64,000 nt of DNA, taken from the NCBI RefSeq assembly GCF_031458255.1, contig NZ_JAVDYC010000001.1:8046501-8110500 (forward strand), given 5' to 3'. The stretch comes from Catenuloplanes niger. Its GTDB lineage: Bacteria; Actinomycetota; Actinomycetes; Mycobacteriales; Micromonosporaceae. Each line of letters opens with the position of its first letter. Positions within the stretch are counted from its first letter, which is position 1. A program made the translations under genes and the position numbers. The notes under the pieces were generated by a model, which made no database searches, had not been told where the DNA came from, and worked only from the letters and a program-made list of their open reading frames with translations. Positions 34,387 to 44,375 of this stretch are shown here, in pieces.

Positions 34387-35895
34387 GTGTCGGTGCAGGT
34401 CGAGACGGGTGACGGGGATCCGGGGGTCCTGCGGTCGCCCTCGGCGGAGGCGTCGATGCGGGCCCGGTGGCGGGCGCTGGTGCTCACCGATCCGGTGGCC
34501 CGGCTGGTGCGCAACGCGGCCTTCGCCAACGTCGACGACCGGCGGTTCGACCTGCGGCAGCTGGCGCTCGCGGCGGTGGACATCGCGGTCGCCTCGATGG
34601 GGTTCGCGCGTCAGATCACGCTCGGTGAGCTGCTGGACTCGATCGCGGAGCTGGCCGTGCGGATGGCGCCGGGCGCGCCGCGGGACGCCTGCGCGGAGGC
34701 GGCGCGCTGGGTGATCAAGGGGCTGCTGAACGACGCGGAGGGGCAGCGCGCGTTCGTCTACGCGTTCACCGACGACGACGGGCGGCGCGAGGAGTTCGCG
34801 TTCAAGCTGCTCCAGTTGCAGGACAGCCCGGACGGCGCGATCGTGCAGGCGTCGCCGCAGGCGGTGATGCTCTACCTCAGCGGTCTGGACCTGGACGTGG
34901 ACGACGCGGAGGCGGCGTTCTCCGTGGTGTTGCAGCGGCAGTTGCGCGACCGGCGGTTCGAGGCGGCCGGGCGGACGGCCGCGCAGGCCGAGCGCGTGTC
35001 GGTGGCGATGGCCGCGTCGTTGACGGAGCTGATGGAGGCGACCCGGCGGGACGTGCGCGCCGTCGACTGGGCGGTCGACGTGCCGCGCCGGCTGGAGCGC
35101 GCCCGCGAGCACGTCGAGTCGCGGGTGGCCGAGGACGCGGAGGTGCTCAACCACGTCGCGGCCGGCATCGACACGGAGACGGACGCGGCCGTGCGGCAGG
35201 CCTCCGGCGAGCTGGTCGAGACGCTGCGCCGGATCCGTCAGGTGCACCTCGATCTCGCGTCCCGCGTGGGTTCGGCGCACACCGTCTTCATCCAGGCGCA
35301 GCTGAGCCAGGTCTTCGCCCGGCCGGTGCACCTGCGGCTGCTCGACCCGGAGAAGGAGCTGTTCCACCCGGTGCTGCGGCTGCCTGACTCGGACGCGCTG
35401 CCGGTGATCGAGGCGTTCGGCGACCGGGTGCTGGGCCTGCGCGTGCCGCGGCTGCTGCACCTGGACAGCCTGGTGGACGCGCTGCTGGCGCCGCCCCGGG
35501 CGCCGGAGCCGGACGAGTTCGACCCGGAGCGGCCGGGCGAGACCACGGGTGTGGACCTCCAGTCGTACCCTCCGGTGGTCATCGACGCGGCGTCCCGGGT
35601 GCTGCGGGCGGCGAGCGACGAGCCGACACCGCTGTCGGCGCTGCTGTCCGAGGTGGACCTGGCCGAGGGCGACGCGCAGGATGCGATAGAGTTGATCTTG
35701 CTGTCCGCTTTGTGGGCGTATGCGCCGGACGGGGTGTCGGACGCCGCCGACGAGGACGACGGCGGGTTGTCCGCGCTGGTCGCGTCGCTGACCGTGGAGC
35801 GCGGCGACGACGTGCTGGACACGCCGGTGGCGTGGGGGGACGACCTGGTGGTCCGGTTCACGCGGGACGAAGCGGTAACGGAGGAGTCGCGGTGA
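34387..35895 (+). CDS. Kleisin/MukF-like (JetA-like) condensin subunit
   Basis: 502 residues, GTG start with GGGGGTGAG upstream. All-helical: an N-terminal winged-helix-like part ([20 protein letters not shown]), a long middle coiled region (about 200-310, with [20 protein letters not shown]), and an acidic C-terminal part (DAADEDDGG) ending in a small domain. Length and position equal JetA/MukF, the protein bridging the SMC-like dimer. Direct similarity to known families is not obvious by eye, so the call rests on operon logic and layout. Confidence 0.65.
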   Translation: MSVQVETGDGDPGVLRSPSAEASMRARWRALVLTDPVARLVRNAAFANVDDRRFDLRQLALAAVDIAVASMGFARQITLGELLDSIAELAVRMAPGAPRDACAEAARWVIKGLLNDAEGQRAFVYAFTDDDGRREEFAFKLLQLQDSPDGAIVQASPQAVMLYLSGLDLDVDDAEAAFSVVLQRQLRDRRFEAAGRTAAQAERVSVAMAASLTELMEATRRDVRAVDWAVDVPRRLERAREHVESRVAEDAEVLNHVAAGIDTETDAAVRQASGELVETLRRIRQVHLDLASRVGSAHTVFIQAQLSQVFARPVHLRLLDPEKELFHPVLRLPDSDALPVIEAFGDRVLGLRVPRLLHLDSLVDALLAPPRAPEPDEFDPERPGETTGVDLQSYPPVVIDAASRVLRAASDEPTPLSALLSEVDLAEGDAQDAIELILLSALWAYAPDGVSDAADEDDGGLSALVASLTVERGDDVLDTPVAWGDDLVVRFTRDEAVTEESR

Positions 35896-36611
35896 CGGTG
35901 CCGCTGGAGGACGTGCGCGCGGCCGCGGAACTGGTCGCGTTCGGGTTGCGCGCGGGCGCCCGGCCGACGGACGCGAACCCGTACGGTGTGCTGCTGGAGC
36001 GCTTCCGCAGCAACACCGAGTTCCGGGACACGGTCGAGGCGGTCGCGGGCGGGCTCGGGCTGACCGTGCTCGGCGCGCCCAGCCGTGGCGGCATCGTGCT
36101 CACCACCCAGCCGAACAGCGTCTTCGCGGTCCGGATGAGCGACCTGCGCAGCACCGCCATGAACCCGGACGACAAGCTGGTCGCCGGCCTGATCGTGCTC
36201 GGCATCGCGGCGTACGCGTTCCCCCGCCAGCTCGACCTGGACAGCACGGACGTCAAGATCGTGGAGGTGGCCGCGTTGGACGCGTTCGTGCGGGACGCGA
36301 TCGAGGCGGTGTCCGCGCTGCCCGGCGACGAGGACACGGTCGACGGGCAGGCCCGGGTCGCCGCGAACGTCTACGCCCGGATGCCGTCGTTCAAGCCGAA
36401 GGACCGGCAGCCCGGCCCGGCCCGCGGCTGCACCCAGTTCGCGATCGCGGAGGTGCTCGGCTGGCTCGTCGAGCGCGGCGCCGCCCGGCTGATGCCGCAG
36501 ATGGGGCCCGCGTCGTACCAGCTCACCGACCGCTTCCGCCTCCTGGTCGCGGACGTGGCCGGCGGCGAGGCACTGGCCGCGCTGCGCGCCCACCGGCAGC
36601 GGGTCGCCTGA
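35892..36611 (+). CDS. MukE/JetB-like condensin subunit
   Basis: 239 residues from GTG 35892, preceded by GGAGGAG and overlapping the previous stop by GTGA. A globular protein with helix-strand pattern ([34 protein letters not shown]) reads as tandem winged helices, as in MukE/JetB proteins that bind the kleisin. The end overlaps the ATPase start by one base (TGATG), so the three genes are made in fixed proportion. Confidence 0.65.
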   Translation: MTVPLEDVRAAAELVAFGLRAGARPTDANPYGVLLERFRSNTEFRDTVEAVAGGLGLTVLGAPSRGGIVLTTQPNSVFAVRMSDLRSTAMNPDDKLVAGLIVLGIAAYAFPRQLDLDSTDVKIVEVAALDAFVRDAIEAVSALPGDEDTVDGQARVAANVYARMPSFKPKDRQPGPARGCTQFAIAEVLGWLVERGAARLMPQMGPASYQLTDRFRLLVADVAGGEALAALRAHRQRVA

Positions 36612-39600
36612 TGGCGGCGCCCGCGCGGCTGTGGCAGATGCGCCGCATCTTCCTCGACCGGATCGGCTCGCCCGCGGCCCGGTTCCGCGACGTCACGCTC
36701 GAACTCACCGGCCGGGACGGCACGCCGCTGGACACGATCCTGTGGATGCGCAACGGCGGCGGCAAGTCCACGCTCATCGCGCTGGTCTGCGCGCTGGTCC
36801 GGCCGGACCGCCGGGACTTCCTCGCCACCGCCACCACCGGCCGCCACCTGGAGGACTGCATCCTGGGCGGGGACACCGCGCACGTGGTGGTCGAGTGGGT
36901 CGACCCGAGCGGCCGCCGCCTGATCACCGGCGCGGTCTACGAGTGGGCCGACCGGGTGCAGCCCGCCGACCCGAACGCGGCACACGACCGGCTGCGCCAG
37001 TGCTGGTACGCGTTCAGCCCCACCGCGTCGGCCACGCAGATCGAGACGCTGCCGTTCACCCGGCCGGACGGCCGGCCGACGGACTTCAAGGAGTTCGTCA
37101 AGGCGCTCGAGGCGCTGCCGCTCGACCTGGACCCGGTCGTGGTCACCAAGCAGGAGCGGTGGGCCGGCGCGCTCACCGACCGCGGTCTCGACCCCGGCCT
37201 GTTCACCGCGATCCTGAAGATCAACGCGACCGAGGGCGGCATCGAGCACCACTTCAAGTTCAAGACCGCGGACGAGTTCGTGCAGTACCTGCTCTCGCTG
37301 GTCACCGACCCCGGCTCGGCCGGCAAGATCTCCGAGATCCTGCGTACCACCCGCGACCGGCTGGCCCGCCAGCCCCGGCTGCGCGCCGAGGTCGACTTCT
37401 GCGACGAGGCGACCGGGCTGCTGGAACGCCTGGCCACCGCGCGCGACGAGGTGGCCGGGGCGGAGCGCACGGTCGCGCTGCGCCGGGACGCCGCCGTGGG
37501 CCTGGCCGCCTCGCTGCGCGCGGCCGCGGACGCCGCCCGGTCCCGGGCCGCGGCCGAGTCGGCGTCGGTGTCGGCGCACCGGTCCGACGAGCGGGCCGCG
37601 CTGGAGCGCGTCGCCGCACTCGACGCGGAGATCCGGGAGTACGTGTGGTGGGCCGCGCACCTGCGGCACGCGGAGGCGACCGGCGCACACCAGGAGGCCC
37701 TGGAGGAGGTACGGCGGTCCGCGCTGGAGCACGCGGCCTGGCAGATAGTGCCGCTGCTGGCCGAGCACCTGACCGCGAGCCGCCGGCTGGCCAGCGCGGT
37801 GCAGCGCCAGGAGGAGGCGGAGGCCGGCGCGGAACCGGCCCGGGTCGCCCGCGCGGAGGCGGCGGCGCTGCTGGTCGCGGTGCTGCGCGCGGTCGCCGGC
37901 ACGCTGGGGACCGAGGCCGGCGCGCACGCGGCCGCGGCGGCGGAGTCGTCCGCCGCGCACGCGTCCGCGCGTGCCGCCGCGGGCGAGCTGCAGGCCCGGA
38001 TCGGCGGCCTGGACGCCCGGCGGCGGACGATCGACGAGCAGATCGCGGCGTTCACCACCGCGATCGGGACGGCGATCGCGGACGGGCACCTGGACGCGGT
38101 CCTCGACGAGATCGTCGACGGCGCGACACCGGCGCCGGTCGGCGAGACCCGCGCGACCGGCCGCGCCGGCGAATCCACCACCGACGGCGACGCGGTCACC
38201 GGCGGCGCGGCCACCCGGGGCGGTGCGGCCACCCGGGGCGGTGCGGCCACCCGGGGCGGTGCGGCCACCCGGGGCGGTGCGGCCGTCGACGACGCCGCCG
38301 CGGCCGCCGACGGCGGCGGGTCCGAGCCCGGTGGCGCCGGGCGGGCCGTGCCCGGGCAGCGGACCGGCGGGAGCGCGGCGTGGCGGGCCGGGACGGTCCG
38401 GGCCGAGGCGGTCTCCGACCGGGAGATCGAGGAGGCGTACCAGGCCGCCCGGGACGCGGACGCCGCGGTGGTGCGGGAACTGGAGGACGCGCTGCCGGCG
38501 GCGGTGGAGGCGCTGGGCGTACGGCGGCGGGAACTCGATCGTGAGACGGCGGAGCTGGCCGGGGCGCGGAACGCGGCGCTGGACCGGCGGGCCGGGCTGG
38601 TCGCGGAGCGCGAGCCGCTGGTCGCGGAGATCGACGCGCTGGCCACCGAGCACCGGCTGCTGATGCTGGCCGAGGCGGACCGGATCGACCCGATCGCGGA
38701 GCACCGCAAGCTCGCCGACCTGCTCACCGAGGAGATCCTGACCGCGGACCGGCGGCGGATCGACCTCGCGGTCGCGGACGTGGAGGACCACCGGGCCACC
38801 CGGGCACTCGAATCCGCGCGCGGGCTGCTGCCACCGGCACTCGACCTGGCGATGGCCGCGGACGTGCTGGCCGAGAAGCGGATCCCGGCGGTCGTCGGCT
38901 GGCACTACCTGGCCGACTCGGTGCCGCCGAGCCGGTGGGCACCGGCCATCGCGGCCGCGCCGGACCTGGTCGGCGGCCTGCTCGTCCCCGCGGCCGAGGA
39001 CCTGGAACGGGCCCGGGCCGCGCTCGCGGCGGCGGCACTGCGGCCGACCAGCGCGGTCCGGGTGTCGACCACGGCCGCGCTGCGGCAGGTCGTGGACGCG
39101 CTGCCGGAGCCGGGCGACGGGTTCGTGATCGCACCGGCGCAGGCGCTGTTCGACCGGACGGCCGGCGCGGCCGAGGCGGAACGGCGGCGGGCCGGGCAGC
39201 GGTCCCGCGCCGAGCAGATCCAGGAGCTGACGGACGGCCGGGACCGGGACAAGACGCTCAAGGACCGGCTGCTGATCCTGGTCGACCGGTGCCCACCGGG
39301 CCACCGCGAGCACCTGGACGAGTCGATCGCGCGCCTGGACGAGGAGGTCCGGTCCGCCGACCTGCGCGGCGCCGCGCTCGCCGAGGCCCGGGCCGCGCTC
39401 GACGCCGAGCACGCGGAGCTGCAGGAACGCCGCCAGGCGCTGGCGGCGGAGCGGCGCACGCTGGCGATCCGGATGGGCGTGCTGGCCGATATCGTGCACC
39501 GGGTGCCGGCGATGGCGGGCCTGCGCGCGGAGCGCGATGCGCTGCCCGGCGCGCGGGCCGAGGCGGAGGCGGCGCTGGCGGCGGCGCAGGGCGAGGAACA

Positions 39601-41317
39601 GCGGTACGCGGCTGCGGCGGGCGCGGCCACCCGGGCGGCGGAGGAGAAGCGGTCGCGGGCCGCGGAGTACCGGGCCCGGGCCGACGAGTTGCGGCGGGTG
39701 GCCGGTTCCGCCGTCGTCGCGGTCGACGAGCTGCCGTCGCTGGCGGACGCGCGGGCCGGCTACCAGGCGGCGGACGAGGCGTACCTGCGGCAGGCGTCGG
39801 AGTCGGCGCTGGAGGCCACCATCGCCGAGATCAACAACCGGCTGGCCGCGCTGGACGACCAGATCGACTCGTTCGGCCGGGCCGAGCGCGCGGCCGCGGA
39901 GCTGCTGGCGGACACGCCGGAGGCGGCCGACCCGGTGTCGGTCCGGCGGTCGACCGCGATCGCCAAGGACGCGCACGACGAGGCGCTGATCGCGTCCGGC
40001 ACCGCCCGGGCGGACGCGCAGGCGGCGGAGCGGGTGCTCGTGGCCGCGACCGCGCGCCGCGCCCCGGGCGTCGACGTGACGCCGCCGGACACCGCGGCCG
40101 AGGCGGACATGCGGGCCCGGGAGGTGCGGGCGGAACTCGACCGCCGGCAGGCCGAGGCGGACGCGCACGCGGCGTCGGCCACGACCGCGGAGAACCGGGC
40201 GCGGGCCGCGACCCGGCGGGCCGAGGACCTCGACCGGGCCGCGACCGACCTGGTCGACGAGGACGTGCCGTACCCGCCGGGGGCGGTGCCGTTCGCGGGT
40301 GAGGTCTTCGAGGCGGACCGCGAGGTGCGGGCGGCGCGGCGCACGGTGCACGAGGCGGAGTCCGCGCTGGCGACCGCGCGGGGCGCGCTGACGACCGGCG
40401 GGCACCGGCTCGGGCGGTGGGCGGCGCAGGAACGGTTCGCGGTGGTCAGCCCGGAGGTGCGGGACCGGTTCCGGACCGAGAACGCGGTCGACGAACTCGC
40501 GCCGCACGCGGAGGCGCTGGCGGCGCGGCTGACCGAGTACCGGGAGGGGCTGCGCGGCGAACTGTCCGCGATCGACAAGGACAAGCACCTGGTCGTGACG
40601 GCGCTCTGCGCGGAGGTGCGCGAGGCGCTCAAGACGTTGCAGCGGGCGCAGAACCACGCGCAGCTGCCGGGCGGGCTCGGCGAGCAGCTGAGCAACCGGC
40701 GGTTCCTGGACGTGGGCCCGCGGGCCAGCGTGGACACCGGCGACGCGGTGCTGCGGTCCCGGGTCGAACGGCTGGTGGACAAGCTGGTCGAACGCAAGGA
40801 GCCGATCCCGGACGGGATGACGCTGGCCTGGGAGGCGACGTCCGCCGCGGTCGGCAAGGGCAACTTCGTCGCCCGGGTGCTGAAGCCGTCGACGGCGCTG
40901 GGCGAGGAACGGCAGCCGGTCGAGCTGATGAGCAAGTGGTCCGGCGGCGAGAAGGTCACCATCAGCCTGCTGCTGTTCTGCATGCTGGCCCGGCTGCGGG
41001 CGGCGAACCGCGGGTCGGACGTGCCCGGGCTGGGCGTGCTGCCGATGGACAACCCGCTGGGCACGGCGAACTACGTGGCGTTCCTCGACCTGCAGCGCCG
41101 GGTGGCGGCCGCGAACGGCATCCAGCTCATCTTCCTGTCCGGGCTCGGCGACATGCGCGCGGTGGGCCGGTTCCCGAACGTGGTGCGCATGCGCAACACC
41201 CAGAACCAGGGCCGCTCGTACGCCCAGGTGGTCGACCGCGACCTGAACGAGGACGCGCTGACCGCCACGATCACCACGGCCCGCCTGACCCTGCCCCGCC
41301 AGGAACGGCTGCTCTAG
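36611..41317 (+). CDS. SMC-like ATPase of a MukB/JetC-type complex
   Basis: 1568 residues. N-terminal ATPase half: RIFLDRIGSPAARFRDVTLE, Walker A MRNGGGKSTLIAL at about 46-58. Long Ala/Glu/Arg-rich coiled coils at about 270-660 and 850-1380 surround a central globular hinge-like part near residues 720-860 (KRIPAVVGWHYLADSVPPSRW). C-terminal half: ABC signature KWSGGEKVTISLLLF at about 1441, then LPMDNPLGTANY, where Walker B reads Asp-Asn instead of Asp-Glu (D1480). Four 18-base tandem repeats (38207-38278) give AATRGG units in the first coil. It is expected to load on and extrude DNA loops. Confidence 0.85.
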   Translation: MAAPARLWQMRRIFLDRIGSPAARFRDVTLELTGRDGTPLDTILWMRNGGGKSTLIALVCALVRPDRRDFLATATTGRHLEDCILGGDTAHVVVEWVDPSGRRLITGAVYEWADRVQPADPNAAHDRLRQCWYAFSPTASATQIETLPFTRPDGRPTDFKEFVKALEALPLDLDPVVVTKQERWAGALTDRGLDPGLFTAILKINATEGGIEHHFKFKTADEFVQYLLSLVTDPGSAGKISEILRTTRDRLARQPRLRAEVDFCDEATGLLERLATARDEVAGAERTVALRRDAAVGLAASLRAAADAARSRAAAESASVSAHRSDERAALERVAALDAEIREYVWWAAHLRHAEATGAHQEALEEVRRSALEHAAWQIVPLLAEHLTASRRLASAVQRQEEAEAGAEPARVARAEAAALLVAVLRAVAGTLGTEAGAHAAAAAESSAAHASARAAAGELQARIGGLDARRRTIDEQIAAFTTAIGTAIADGHLDAVLDEIVDGATPAPVGETRATGRAGESTTDGDAVTGGAATRGGAATRGGAATRGGAATRGGAAVDDAAAAADGGGSEPGGAGRAVPGQRTGGSAAWRAGTVRAEAVSDREIEEAYQAARDADAAVVRELEDALPAAVEALGVRRRELDRETAELAGARNAALDRRAGLVAEREPLVAEIDALATEHRLLMLAEADRIDPIAEHRKLADLLTEEILTADRRRIDLAVADVEDHRATRALESARGLLPPALDLAMAADVLAEKRIPAVVGWHYLADSVPPSRWAPAIAAAPDLVGGLLVPAAEDLERARAALAAAALRPTSAVRVSTTAALRQVVDALPEPGDGFVIAPAQALFDRTAGAAEAERRRAGQRSRAEQIQELTDGRDRDKTLKDRLLILVDRCPPGHREHLDESIARLDEEVRSADLRGAALAEARAALDAEHAELQERRQALAAERRTLAIRMGVLADIVHRVPAMAGLRAERDALPGARAEAEAALAAAQGEEQRYAAAAGAATRAAEEKRSRAAEYRARADELRRVAGSAVVAVDELPSLADARAGYQAADEAYLRQASESALEATIAEINNRLAALDDQIDSFGRAERAAAELLADTPEAADPVSVRRSTAIAKDAHDEALIASGTARADAQAAERVLVAATARRAPGVDVTPPDTAAEADMRAREVRAELDRRQAEADAHAASATTAENRARAATRRAEDLDRAATDLVDEDVPYPPGAVPFAGEVFEADREVRAARRTVHEAESALATARGALTTGGHRLGRWAAQERFAVVSPEVRDRFRTENAVDELAPHAEALAARLTEYREGLRGELSAIDKDKHLVVTALCAEVREALKTLQRAQNHAQLPGGLGEQLSNRRFLDVGPRASVDTGDAVLRSRVERLVDKLVERKEPIPDGMTLAWEATSAAVGKGNFVARVLKPSTALGEERQPVELMSKWSGGEKVTISLLLFCMLARLRAANRGSDVPGLGVLPMDNPLGTANYVAFLDLQRRVAAANGIQLIFLSGLGDMRAVGRFPNVVRMRNTQNQGRSYAQVVDRDLNEDALTATITTARLTLPRQERLL
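38207..38278. repeat. 18-base tandem repeat inside the SMC-like gene
   Basis: Four identical 18-base units, GCGGCCACCCGGGGCGGT, in frame, coding AATRGG four times. A Gly/Ala/Asp-rich stretch follows, breaking the coiled coil around residues 533-580. Confidence 0.92.
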
Positions 41318-41357
41318 GCCCTGCCCGGAGAGGCCGGCGCGTGGTTGGCTGCGTGGT

Positions 41358-42146
41358 GTGCGGATTGCGGTGGAGGACGGCGAGCTGTACTGCGAGACCG
41401 CCGGGAGCGGGCGGGACGTGGTGCTGCTGCACGGTGGCGCGCTGGACGCGTCCATGTGGGACGGGCAGTTCGAGGCGCTGGCGGTGGATCACCGGGTGAC
41501 GCGGTACGACGCGCGGTCGCACGGGCGGTCCACGCCGGCGCGCGGGGACTATCGCGCGTACCGGGATCTCGCGGACGTGCTGCGGCAGGTCGGGGCGGAG
41601 CGGCCGGTTCTGGTGGGGCTGTCGCTGGGTGGGCGGACCGCGATCGACTTCGCGCTGGCGTATCCCGAGGTGCCGGTGACCCTGGTCCTGGTGGCGACCG
41701 GGGTCAGCGGGATGACCTTCACGGACCCGTTCACGCTGGAGTGCCGGCGTGCCCAGGCGGACGCGGCGGCGCGGGCGGACGCGGAGGGCTTCGTCGAGGC
41801 GATGCTGCGTGCCTGGGTGGACGGGCCGTACCGGGCGCCGGAGCAGGTGCCGGCCGCGATGCGGGAGAAGTGCGCGGCGATGATGCGGGACGGGGTGGTG
41901 CGGCTGTCGGTGGAGGCGACCGGGCGGATGCTCGAGGTGGGGGCGGTCGGCCGGCTCGCTGAGCTGCCGAAACCCGTGCTCACCATGGTCGGGACGCTGG
42001 ACACGACGGACATCCGGCGCGTGTCGGACGAGCTCGCGGCGCACGGTGCCGAGCAGGTCGTGATCGACGGCGCGGCGCACACCGTCAACCTGGACCGGCC
42101 GGACGCGTTCCTGGCGGCGCTGCGGGCCTTCCTCGCTAAGGTTTGA
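41358..42146 (+). CDS. Alpha/beta-hydrolase
   Basis: 262 residues from GTG 41358. LLHGGALDASMWDGQ oxyanion region, nucleophile elbow GLSLGGRTA, acid in GTLDTTDIR and catalytic His in DGAAHTVNLDRPDAF: a complete triad of the fold. The substrate is unknown; the sequence resembles 3-oxoadipate enol-lactonase-like hydrolases in general form. Two bases separate its stop from the NUDIX start, so they may share a transcript. Confidence 0.87.
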   Translation: MRIAVEDGELYCETAGSGRDVVLLHGGALDASMWDGQFEALAVDHRVTRYDARSHGRSTPARGDYRAYRDLADVLRQVGAERPVLVGLSLGGRTAIDFALAYPEVPVTLVLVATGVSGMTFTDPFTLECRRAQADAAARADAEGFVEAMLRAWVDGPYRAPEQVPAAMREKCAAMMRDGVVRLSVEATGRMLEVGAVGRLAELPKPVLTMVGTLDTTDIRRVSDELAAHGAEQVVIDGAAHTVNLDRPDAFLAALRAFLAKV

Positions 42147-42148
42147 TC

Positions 42149-42649
42149 ATGGGTGTCTCCGACTACATCGCCGGCCTGCGGAAGCAGATCGGGCACGACC
42201 TGCTGATGTTGCCCAGCGCCTCCGCGGTCGTGGTGAACGACGCGGGCGAGCTGCTCCTCCAGCGGCGCAGCGACGACGGACGGTGGTCGATCCCGTCCGG
42301 GGTGATCGATCCCGGCGAGCAGCCGGCCGAGGCCGCGGTCCGGGAGGTGCTCGAGGAGACCGGCGTGCGGGTGACCGTGGAGCGGCTGGCCGGGGTGGCG
42401 TTGCATCCGACCGCCTACCCGAACGGGGACCGGTGCGAGTACCTCAACGTGTGGTTCCTCTGCCGCCCGGTCCCGGGCCAGGAACGGGTGGCGCACGTCG
42501 CGGACGACGAGTCGCTGGAGGTGGGGTGGTACGCGCGGGCGACGCTGCCACCGCTGAACGACTACGAGCGGCTGCGGATCGAGACCACGCTGGACGGCGG
42601 GGAGACCGCCTGGTTCGCCCGGGACGGCGCGGAGGTCCCCACCGTCTGA
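42149..42649 (+). CDS. NUDIX hydrolase
   Basis: 166 residues. The NUDIX box runs GVIDPGEQPAEAAVREVLEE then TGV, with all key residues (Gly, the Glu of the first helix, REVLEE). It hydrolyses a nucleoside diphosphate linked to another group. An N-terminal helix (SDYIAGLRKQIGHDLLMLPS) precedes the fold, as is common in actinobacterial MutT-like proteins. Confidence 0.9.
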   Translation: MGVSDYIAGLRKQIGHDLLMLPSASAVVVNDAGELLLQRRSDDGRWSIPSGVIDPGEQPAEAAVREVLEETGVRVTVERLAGVALHPTAYPNGDRCEYLNVWFLCRPVPGQERVAHVADDESLEVGWYARATLPPLNDYERLRIETTLDGGETAWFARDGAEVPTV

Positions 42650-42726
42650 CGGCGGGCACCCCCGGCGCCCGGCCGGTGGCGCGTCCCGCGACGGCTTGAT
42701 ATCGCCGGACGTCGATGTAGGATGCC

Positions 42727-42740
42727 TGGAAGCGCTCCCA
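42727..42740. promoter_or_regulatory. CebR-type operator
   Basis: TGGAAGCGCTCCCA differs at one base from TGGGAGCGCTCCCA, the established operator of the actinobacterial cello-oligosaccharide repressor CebR/CelR. It lies 36 bases before the RCC1-like gene's start codon, in promoter position. Confidence 0.7.
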
Positions 42741-42776
42741 TCGCCTCGCCACCCACCTATTCCGGGAGTTCAGCGT

Positions 42777-43916
42777 ATGAGGCAACACCGTATGAGTTCA
42801 CTGTGGACGCTGGTCGTCGCTTTCGCGGTCGCCGTCCTGGGCATGGCGGCGCCGGCGAGTGCCGCGGCCCCGGCCACGATCTCCACCGTCACCGTCGGGT
42901 GGGGGCACACCTGCGCGGTCGGCGGTGACGCGTCGCTCTGGTGCTGGGGCAGCAACTCCAGCGGCCAGGTCGGCGACGGCAGCACCACCGCGCGGTCCAC
43001 ACCGGTCGCGATCGCCGGCTCTTGGACCGCGGCCGACGGCGGCACCGGGCACACCTGCGCGGTCCGCACCGACGGATCACTGTGGTGCTGGGGCAACAAC
43101 TTCCGCGGCCAGCTCGGCGACGGCACCACGACGAACCGCACCGCACCGGTCCGCGTCGGCGACGCCACCACCTGGGCGACCGTCAGCGCCGGCGACAACC
43201 ACACGTGCGCCACCCGTACCGACGGATCGCTCTGGTGCTGGGGCTTCGACCGGCACAGCCAGCTCGGCCAGGGCGGGTCGGTCTACGTCTCGACCGTGCC
43301 GCTGCGGGTCGGCACCGCCACCACCTGGGCGAGCGTCACCACCGGGTTCGCGCACACCTGCGCGACCCGCACCGACCGGACGCTGTGGTGCTGGGGTGAC
43401 AGCTCCAGCGGGCAGCTCGGCGTCGGCAGCCTCGGCTACCGCACCAGCCCCACGCAGGTCGGCACCGCGGCGACCTGGGCCGGCGTGACCGCCGGATACA
43501 CGTTCACCTGCGCGAACCGTACCGACGGGACGCTGTGGTGCTGGGGTGAGAACGGCTACGGCCAACTGGGCGCGGACGTGCCCTACCAGACCGCGCCGCT
43601 CCAGGTCACCGGCGGCACCTGGGCCGCGGTCACGGTCGGCTTCGACACCACCTGCGCGTCCCGCACCGACGGCAGCCTGTGGTGCTGGGGCCACAACGGC
43701 CAGGGCCAGCTCGCCGACGGCACCACCACGCACCGGAAGACCCCGGCCCGGGTCGGCACGGCCACCACCTGGACGGGCCCGCTCGCGGTCGGCTACCACG
43801 GCTGCGGCGTCCGCACCGACGGCACGCTGTGGTGCTGGGGCAACAACGGCAGCGGCCAGCTCGGCGACGGCACCACCGTCCGCCGCACCGCCCCCGGGCA
43901 GGTGACCTTCCCGTAA
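42777..43916 (+). CDS. Secreted RCC1-repeat (beta-propeller) protein
   Basis: 379 residues; ATG 42777 after GGGAG. Signal peptide to about residue 35 ([15 protein letters not shown]). Seven repeats of about 50 residues follow, each with [25 protein letters not shown] spacing. Each has an LWCWG motif and a Cys pair likely to form a disulfide. Seven RCC1 units make a closed beta-propeller. Outside the cell such proteins serve as binding domains. The operator upstream suggests expression during growth on cellulose-derived sugars. Confidence 0.88.
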   Translation: MRQHRMSSLWTLVVAFAVAVLGMAAPASAAAPATISTVTVGWGHTCAVGGDASLWCWGSNSSGQVGDGSTTARSTPVAIAGSWTAADGGTGHTCAVRTDGSLWCWGNNFRGQLGDGTTTNRTAPVRVGDATTWATVSAGDNHTCATRTDGSLWCWGFDRHSQLGQGGSVYVSTVPLRVGTATTWASVTTGFAHTCATRTDRTLWCWGDSSSGQLGVGSLGYRTSPTQVGTAATWAGVTAGYTFTCANRTDGTLWCWGENGYGQLGADVPYQTAPLQVTGGTWAAVTVGFDTTCASRTDGSLWCWGHNGQGQLADGTTTHRKTPARVGTATTWTGPLAVGYHGCGVRTDGTLWCWGNNGSGQLGDGTTVRRTAPGQVTFP

Positions 43917-44027
43917 CCGGCGGCCTCCGCCGTGCGGACGATGGCCGGACGACGGTCGCGGGACACCCGCCACCGGACTCCGGCCATCCGTCCGCACCCG
44001 ACGCGTCACGAGCGACATCACGCTTAT

Positions 44028-44067
44028 CCCGCTCCCGGTGTGGTGCGGCCCGCATGCTCCCGCGGGC
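44028..44067 (+). repeat. Dispersed palindromic repeat, copy B
   Basis: 40-base core from CCCGCTCCCGG to GCTCCCGCGGGC, identical to copy C 110 bases further on. Confidence 0.8.
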
Positions 44068-44137
44068 GCTGGGTTTTCCCGGGGCCGAGCCCCGGACCCC
44101 GCGTTCCGGCTGGCTGTGGGAGGCGGTTTTTGCTTTT

Positions 44138-44177
44138 CCCGCTCCCGGTGTGGTGCGGCCCGCATGCTCCCGCGGGC
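44138..44177 (+). repeat. Dispersed palindromic repeat, copy C
   Basis: 40-base core identical to copy B. It is followed by a variable hairpin and by a CGGAGCCGGTGCCG end also found after copy A. Confidence 0.8.
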
Positions 44178-44375
44178 CAACCTCGCCGCCCGGCAAGTCT
44201 CCGCTGGCGCTCCGCTTGCCGGGCGGCCTCGGAGCCGGTGCCGCGCGGTGCCGGTAGAAGAACCACGCGACCGCCGCGGTGCCCCGCGATCCTTGGCCGC
44301 GCCACCGGATCCGGGCCGGGCGGCCGGGAGGGGCCGATGGCGGGGCGCCGGGGGATTGTCCTGGCCACGGCGGGG

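Noticed and set aside
34387-41317. Complete Wadjet defence system
   Set aside because: No JetD gene flanks the operon and the first two proteins do not obviously match JetA or JetB; reported as a variant instead.
36371-41455. Open minus-strand frame of 1694 codons opposite the SMC-like gene
   Set aside because: Shadow frame caused by GC-rich codons; composition is Arg/Gly/Val-rich without domains, and the plus strand has Walker A, signature and operon overlaps.
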